The notes under the pieces are model-generated. The model ran no database searches, was not told where the DNA came from, and saw nothing but the letters and a program-made list of their open reading frames with translations. Below, piece after piece: positions 59,926 to 64,000 of a stretch of 64,000 nucleotides of DNA (positions are counted from its first letter, which is position 1; the number at the start of each line of letters is the position of its first letter). The position numbers were made by a program, and so were the translations under genes. Where the stretch lies: NCBI RefSeq assembly GCF_009649815.1, contig NZ_WJIC01000018.1, forward strand, positions 62,001 to 126,000, written 5' to 3'. This DNA is from Nocardia sp. SYP-A9097. Lineage in GTDB: Bacteria > Actinomycetota > Actinomycetes > Mycobacteriales > Mycobacteriaceae.

Positions 59926-61332
59926 ATGAGGCATAGCTGGTGGCGGTACACGGTGGTCGGCGCGGCGCTGCTGGCGGTCACGAATACGGTTCCCGCACAG
60001 GCGGATCCGGGCGATCCGTTCGCGGGCGCGCCGGGACTCGGCGATCCGTACTACCCGCTGGACGGTAATGGCGGGTACGACGCCGAGAACTACGACGTCA
60101 CCCTCGGCTACGACCCGGCCTCGCACGTCATTACCGGCTCCACCCGGGTGGACGCGGTCGCCACGCAGGCGCTGCACACCTTCGACCTGGACTACAGCGG
60201 TCCGCAGATCTCCAAGGTGTCCGTCAATAATCTGCCGGCCTGGTTCACCCGCACCCAGGAGCACGAGCTGGTGGTGACGCCCATGCTGCCGCTACTGCCC
60301 GGGCTGCCGTTCACCGTGCAGGTGGAGTACGCGGGCGAGATCACCGGCACCGACGGCGAAGGCTGGATCCTCTCCCCCAGCGGCGGGGCTTTCGTTGCGG
60401 GCGAACCACACTCGGCCTCGGCGTGGTATCCGCTCAACGACACCCCTTTGGACAAGGCGACTTTCGCGCTGCACGCCACCGTGCCCGCCGAATGGGAAGT
60501 CATGTCCAATGGTTTGAAGATCCGCGATGAGTTGCACGGCGCGAATCGCACGGTGGATTGGGAGATGCGCCAGCCGGTGGTCGGGTATCTGACCACCATC
60601 GCCATCGACAAGTTCGAGTTCCTGGCCCAGCAGCGCGCCGATGGCACGCCATTGCTCAGTGCTTTCGCACCCCAGGCCGAGAAGGCCCGTGCGGTCGAGA
60701 CCCGGCTGCCGGAATTCCTGGACTTCCTCGAAACACTGTACGGCCCTTACCCGTTCGATACAGCCGGTGGCATCTACGTGGACACCGACCTGCAGTTCTC
60801 CCTGGAAACCCAGTCCCGGCCCATCTACGCGCCCTGGACCGATCTGGACACCGTCGTGCACGAGCTCACCCACCAGTGGTGGGGTGACTCCATGTCGGTG
60901 AAGCAGTGGTCCGATATCTGCCTGAACGAATGCTTCGCCAGCTATACCGCCGACTACCTCTGGCCCGAGCGCATGGAGGGCAAGGATGTCGACGCGCAAT
61001 ACCGGGAAGCCGTCGCCAAATACCGTGACGATGCCAAGTTCTGGCAGATCACCCTGCAAAATCCGGGCGTAGGAAACGAATTCACGTCGGTCTACTACCG
61101 GGGTCCGCTGTTCCTGCACGCCCTGCGCCGCACCATGGGTGACGCCGCCTTCTTCGGCGCCGTCCACGATTTCGTGGACGGGCACCGCTACGGCAATGCC
61201 TCCATGCCGGAGTTCCGACAGTTCATGCAGTCCCGCACCCCGACGGATCTGACCGGATTCTTCGCGGCCTGGCTGGATCACGCCGAACCACCCGCCGACG
61301 AATTCCTCTACCCCGGCTCGCTGCGGTCCTGA
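59926..61332 (+). CDS. Secreted M1-family zinc aminopeptidase
   Basis: A 468-residue exported metalloprotease. A signal peptide (RYTVVGAALLAVTNTVPAQA) precedes the N-terminal beta domain (NYDVTLGYDPASHVITGSTRV) and the catalytic domain with HELTHQWWGDSM (about residues 311-322), the third zinc ligand in NECFASY (about 333-339), and the downstream Tyr in VYYRGPLFLHAL. The gene ends after the catalytic domain, so the helical C-terminal domain of larger M1 enzymes is absent, as in some secreted actinobacterial forms. ATG at 59926. Confidence 0.9.
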   Translation: MRHSWWRYTVVGAALLAVTNTVPAQADPGDPFAGAPGLGDPYYPLDGNGGYDAENYDVTLGYDPASHVITGSTRVDAVATQALHTFDLDYSGPQISKVSVNNLPAWFTRTQEHELVVTPMLPLLPGLPFTVQVEYAGEITGTDGEGWILSPSGGAFVAGEPHSASAWYPLNDTPLDKATFALHATVPAEWEVMSNGLKIRDELHGANRTVDWEMRQPVVGYLTTIAIDKFEFLAQQRADGTPLLSAFAPQAEKARAVETRLPEFLDFLETLYGPYPFDTAGGIYVDTDLQFSLETQSRPIYAPWTDLDTVVHELTHQWWGDSMSVKQWSDICLNECFASYTADYLWPERMEGKDVDAQYREAVAKYRDDAKFWQITLQNPGVGNEFTSVYYRGPLFLHALRRTMGDAAFFGAVHDFVDGHRYGNASMPEFRQFMQSRTPTDLTGFFAAWLDHAEPPADEFLYPGSLRS

Positions 61333-61363
61333 GCGGACCGCAGCGGTATCGAAACCCGTTCCG

Positions 61364-62008
61364 CTAGACCGGAACCGGGCGGGCGCGGTCGGTGACCACC
61401 AGCGCCGCCATGGCCCCCAATACCGAGCCGGTGACCCAGCGCTGGGCACGCAACCAGAGCGGGCGACCACCGAGGAAGCTCGCGATGGCGCCCGCGCTCA
61501 GCACGATGAGGCCGTTGACGGTGATGGCGATGACGATCTGCACCGCGCCCAGGCCGAGACTCTGCAGCCAGAGGCTGCCGCGCGCCGGGACCACGAATTG
61601 CGGGATCAATGCCATGTACATGATGGCGATCTTGGGGTTCAGCAGATTGGTGACGAAACCCATGGCGAACAGTTTGCGGGTCGGATCGGCGGGTAGCGTC
61701 TCCGGCGCGAAGGCCGAAATGCCGCCGGGGCGAAGGGTTTTCCAGGCCAGGTAGACCAGGTAGGCGGCACCGGCCAGTTTCAAGGCCAGATACAGGGCCG
61801 GGACCATGGCGAATACCGCGGTGATGCCGGCGGTGGCCGCCGCGAGGTAGACCGCGAATCCGGCGGCTACGCCCGTGAGCGAGATGAATCCGGCACGGCG
61901 GCCCTGCGAGACCGTCCGGGAGACCAGGTACATCATGTTCGGGCCGGGCGTGAGCACCATGCCGAGCGCCACCGAGGCGACGCCGAGGACCGCGGTCAGC
62001 TGGATCAT
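61364..62008 (-). CDS. LysE-family amino-acid exporter
   Basis: A 214-residue membrane protein with about six helices. The conserved GMVLTPGPNMMYLVSRTVSQGRRAGFISLTGVAAGF near the N-terminus and LNPKIAIMYMALIPQFV in the middle are the family signature. LysE/RhtB members export amino acids or their derivatives. ATG at 62008 is preceded by AGGA. It converges with the M1 peptidase gene and is followed upstream, on the same strand, by dapC. Substrate unknown. Confidence 0.88.
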   Translation of the reverse strand: MIQLTAVLGVASVALGMVLTPGPNMMYLVSRTVSQGRRAGFISLTGVAAGFAVYLAAATAGITAVFAMVPALYLALKLAGAAYLVYLAWKTLRPGGISAFAPETLPADPTRKLFAMGFVTNLLNPKIAIMYMALIPQFVVPARGSLWLQSLGLGAVQIVIAITVNGLIVLSAGAIASFLGGRPLWLRAQRWVTGSVLGAMAALVVTDRARPVPV

Positions 62009-62078
62009 GAACTTGATCCTGCGGCAACTGGACTCGCCTGTCGCGGGCCAGTTCGTATTCGGTGGATATCCGCCGGGG

Positions 62079-63260
62079 CTAGCCGGTGGGGGCGGTGCGG
62101 CCGGCGCGGAGGCGGCGGACGCCCTCGGCGATGGTTTCTTCTTTTTTGCAGAAGGTGAAGCGGACCAGGCGGTTCCAGGCGGGTTTGTCGTCGGCGAAGA
62201 CGCTGACCGGGACCGCGGCCACGCCGAGGCGTTCGGGGAGTTCGCGGCAGAACTCGTAGGCGTCGGTGGCTCCAAGAGGGGTAATGTCGGCGCAGACGAA
62301 ATAGGTTCCGTCGCTGCGCTTTACGGCGAAGCCCGCTTCGGACAGGGCCGCAGAGAGACGAAGGCGCTTCTCCGAGAGGGTGTCCCGCAGCGCCACGACC
62401 CACTGCTGTTCGTGCTCGAGGGCGTGCGCGACGGCGGGCTGGAAGGGGCCACCGCCGACGAAGGTGAGGAACTGTTTGGCGGCGAGCACGGCGTCGATGA
62501 GGGGCGCGGGGGCGCAGGCCCAGCCGATCTTCCAGCCGGTGACGCTGAAAGTCTTGGCGGCACTGGAGATTACGATGGTGCGCTCGAACATGCCGGGCAG
62601 CGTGGCGATACTGATATGCCGGTGACCGTCGAAGGCCAGGTGCTCGTACGCCTCGTCGGACATGACATAGAGATCATGTTCGATGGCGATTTCGGCAATA
62701 GCGGTGAGATCGGCGCGAGAGAGCACGGTACCGGTCGGATTGTGTGGTGAATTCACCAGCAGCATACGGGTTTTGGGTGTGATCGCGGCGCGCAGACTCT
62801 CCAGATCGAGGGCGAATCCGTCACCGTCGGGAACCAGGCGCGCGGTGCGGCGGTGCGCCCCGGCCAGGGCGACGGCGGCGGCGTAGGAGTCGTAATACGG
62901 CTCGATGAGCACCACTTCGTCGCCGGGTTCGACCAGCCCCAGAATGGTGGCGGCAATGGCTTCGGTGGCCCCGACCGTCACCAGTACCTGACTGTCCGGG
63001 TCGTAGTGGGTGCCGTAGCGGCGGGCGCGGTCGGTCGCGATGGCCTGGCGCAGCGCGGGAACGCCACGGCCGGGCGGGTATTGGTTGAAGCCGTCGGCAA
63101 TGGCCTGCCGGGCGACCTCGAGCATGCCCGCGGGACCGTCGGAGTCCGGGAAGCCCTGCCCAAGGTTGACCGCACCGTGTTTCACGGCGAGTTCGGTCAT
63201 CTCGGCAAAGATCGTGGAAGCGTACGGACGCAGCCTGGCGACGGTCGGAATCTGAGGCAT
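62079..63260 (-). CDS. dapC: PLP aminotransferase, N-succinyldiaminopimelate aminotransferase DapC type
   Basis: A 393-residue class I/II aminotransferase. Features are FPDSDGPAGMLEVARQAIADGFNQYPPGRGVPALRQAI, the LVNSPHNPTGTVLSRADL segment (Asn for PLP), the PLP-binding lysine in SSAAKTFSVTGWKIGWA (about residue 237) and the C-terminal LVRFTFCKKEETI. It resembles Rv0858c, annotated DapC (lysine/diaminopimelate synthesis), although kynurenine- or methionine-aminotransferase homologs are close. The ATG at 63260 gives MPQIPTVARLRPYAST; a GTG at 63278 is possible. Its own neighbour is the LysE exporter. Confidence 0.87.
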   Translation of the reverse strand: MPQIPTVARLRPYASTIFAEMTELAVKHGAVNLGQGFPDSDGPAGMLEVARQAIADGFNQYPPGRGVPALRQAIATDRARRYGTHYDPDSQVLVTVGATEAIAATILGLVEPGDEVVLIEPYYDSYAAAVALAGAHRRTARLVPDGDGFALDLESLRAAITPKTRMLLVNSPHNPTGTVLSRADLTAIAEIAIEHDLYVMSDEAYEHLAFDGHRHISIATLPGMFERTIVISSAAKTFSVTGWKIGWACAPAPLIDAVLAAKQFLTFVGGGPFQPAVAHALEHEQQWVVALRDTLSEKRLRLSAALSEAGFAVKRSDGTYFVCADITPLGATDAYEFCRELPERLGVAAVPVSVFADDKPAWNRLVRFTFCKKEETIAEGVRRLRAGRTAPTG

Positions 63261-63290
63261 GTCCGGAGGATAGTCCACCGGCGGTAATGG

Positions 63291-63318
63291 TTGCGATTCG
63301 ATAGCGAAAGGCTATGTT
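63291..63318 (+). promoter_or_regulatory. Candidate promoter of the 84-residue peptide gene
   Basis: TTGCGA (63291-63296) and TATGTT (63313-63318) are 16 bases apart. It would give a leader of about 110 bases before the ATG at 63435, which includes a small hairpin AACCGC/GCGGTT at 63398-63415. Confidence 0.4.
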
Positions 63319-63434
63319 TCACTTTGCAATCGAGTCTTCTACCTGGCTCGTTGTGCAATGCCCCGAAGGCAGTTAGCCTGCCCGTGTTTTATCTCACAAC
63401 CGCCTATCAGCGGTTTTCTCGAAAGGGGCGAAAT

Positions 63435-63689
63435 ATGCCCTCGTACTTGGAACTTCTTCTACACCCGGTGCAAGCCGTCGATATTGTGCATCAGATTGCA
63501 CACCAGCTTATTGCTGGCAACTGGTCCACCGGGGATTGGAACATGGGCTCCAGCTTCCCGCCCTCGGGATCGGGCGGCTCCGGCTCCGGCACCGGTTCGG
63601 GTATCGGCAATTGCATGCCCACCGGTTCGGTGAGCCTGTCGGGCGGGATGGATTGCGGCTCCGGCTCCGGGTACACCTCGCCCAACTGA
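63435..63689 (+). CDS. 84-residue Gly/Ser-rich peptide, unknown function
   Basis: A protein with an N-terminal amphipathic part MPSYLELLLHPVQAVDIVHQ (continuing IAHQLIAGNWSTGDW) and a C-terminal low-complexity tail of Gly, Ser, Thr and Pro with two cysteines (IGNCMPTG and GGMDCGSG). There is no signal peptide. ATG at 63435 has AAAGGGGCG upstream, a good ribosome-binding site. It is divergent from dapC. The pattern resembles neither a known toxin nor a porin; it may be an exported or cell-surface peptide. Function unknown. Confidence 0.7.
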   Translation: MPSYLELLLHPVQAVDIVHQIAHQLIAGNWSTGDWNMGSSFPPSGSGGSGSGTGSGIGNCMPTGSVSLSGGMDCGSGSGYTSPN

Positions 63690-63754
63690 CGAGATCCGAT
63701 GTGCGGCATGTCGGTCGGGGGTGTGCCGCCCATCGGCCCGCAATGGCGGGAGCC

Positions 63755-64000
63755 TCAGTGCGGTAGCCGCAAGCCTTTGAGCTTGGCCGGATTGGCGAGA
63801 TCGTAGACGCCCCAAACCTTTCCGTCCCGCACGGTGAACCCGTACACACGCGGCGGCGTCCCGGGACGGCCCTGCTCCGAGGCCCGCTCGTGCAGCAGCA
63901 TCCCCAATTGACCGTTGACGAGCACGAATTCGAACGCACCCGCCTGATAGGTCGCCGGATCGTCGAAGCCGTGCCGGTTCCGCAACCCCAGCCAGAGCCG
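63755..64000 (-). CDS. SnoaL/NTF2-like C-terminal domain, partial (N-terminus beyond window)
   Basis: At least 82 codons, open at the right edge. The visible part, ending in VYGFTVRDGKVWGVYDLANPAKLKGLRLPH, resembles the SnoaL-like (NTF2) domain found at the C-terminus of some ECF sigma factors (SigJ/ECF41 type) or as single-domain proteins. FVLVNGQLGMLLHE and the terminal NPxKL motif support this. The N-terminal half is needed to decide. Strand is opposite to the peptide gene. Confidence 0.5.
   Translation of the reverse strand, partial: RLWLGLRNRHGFDDPATYQAGAFEFVLVNGQLGMLLHERASEQGRPGTPPRVYGFTVRDGKVWGVYDLANPAKLKGLRLPH

Overview
The window is high-GC actinobacterial chromosome, almost certainly from a mycolic-acid genus (order Mycobacteriales), most probably Nocardia. 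That placement is inference from gene content and order. Many genes correspond, from memory of the families, to the M. tuberculosis block Rv0858c-Rv0905: echA6, accD3, prrA/prrB, gltA2, pdxH, citA, serC, sepH, the Rv0881 rRNA methyltransferase, DUF2537, the Rv0880 MarR regulator, the Rv0876c MFS protein and its DUF2771 partner, cspB, an rpf gene, the Rv0862c/XPB pair and dapC. No tRNA, rRNA, insertion sequence, prophage or CRISPR array was seen.

Layout. 1-6411: echA6 (cut by the left edge) and accD3, the conserved acyl-CoA pair, separated by a flavoprotein monooxygenase, a divergent SDR/TetR pair, an aldo/keto reductase and a 43-codon exported peptide gene. 6462-12135: a conservon-type operon (sensor kinase, roadblock protein, DUF742 protein, small GTPase) whose kinase carries an approximately 800-residue GLPQRD-repeat tail. 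12473-20450: an acetyl/propionyl-CoA synthetase, a hemophore-like protein, PrrAB followed by a YhgE/Pip-like exported protein, a small membrane protein, an FKBP isomerase and the SpoU methyltransferase/DUF2537 pair. 20471-32671: DUF6928, SepH, SerC, a DUF3592-like protein, a polysaccharide deacetylase, DUF1272, an RDD protein, two citrate synthases (CitA, GltA2), PdxH, an MFS exporter and a DUF4189 protein.

32672-33123 has no gene but a dense series of GC hairpins and G-runs. 33124-42106: an Eis-like acetyltransferase, a large lipoprotein, a YccF protein, an acyl-CoA ligase, a MarR regulator, DUF2530, and a Tat-exported neutral ceramidase divergent from a TetR gene over a palindromic operator. 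42298-50968: a sacsin/Hsp90-like ATPase of 1003 residues, DUF3027, a glutaminyl cyclase lipoprotein, an MFS/DUF2771 pair, a CspB-type cold-shock protein and a small membrane protein. 51200-64000: a probable c-di-AMP (ydaO) riboswitch before an Rpf muralytic enzyme, the helicase-associated protein and XPB helicase, an LppU-like lipoprotein, a 30-codon peptide gene, a secreted endoglycoceramidase, a secreted M1 peptidase, a LysE exporter, DapC, an 84-residue Gly/Ser-rich peptide and a partial SnoaL-like protein at the right edge.

Functionally the window mixes central metabolism (citrate entry, serine, PLP, diaminopimelate), envelope and division functions (EchA6/AccD3, SepH, Rpf, deacetylase) and signalling (Cvn operon, PrrAB, four one-component regulators). 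It also holds an exported glycosphingolipid-degrading pair, endoglycoceramidase plus ceramidase, which could act in series on host lipids. The least explained elements are the kinase tail, the hairpin array, an inverted intergenic repeat with a second degenerate copy, and three small peptide genes.
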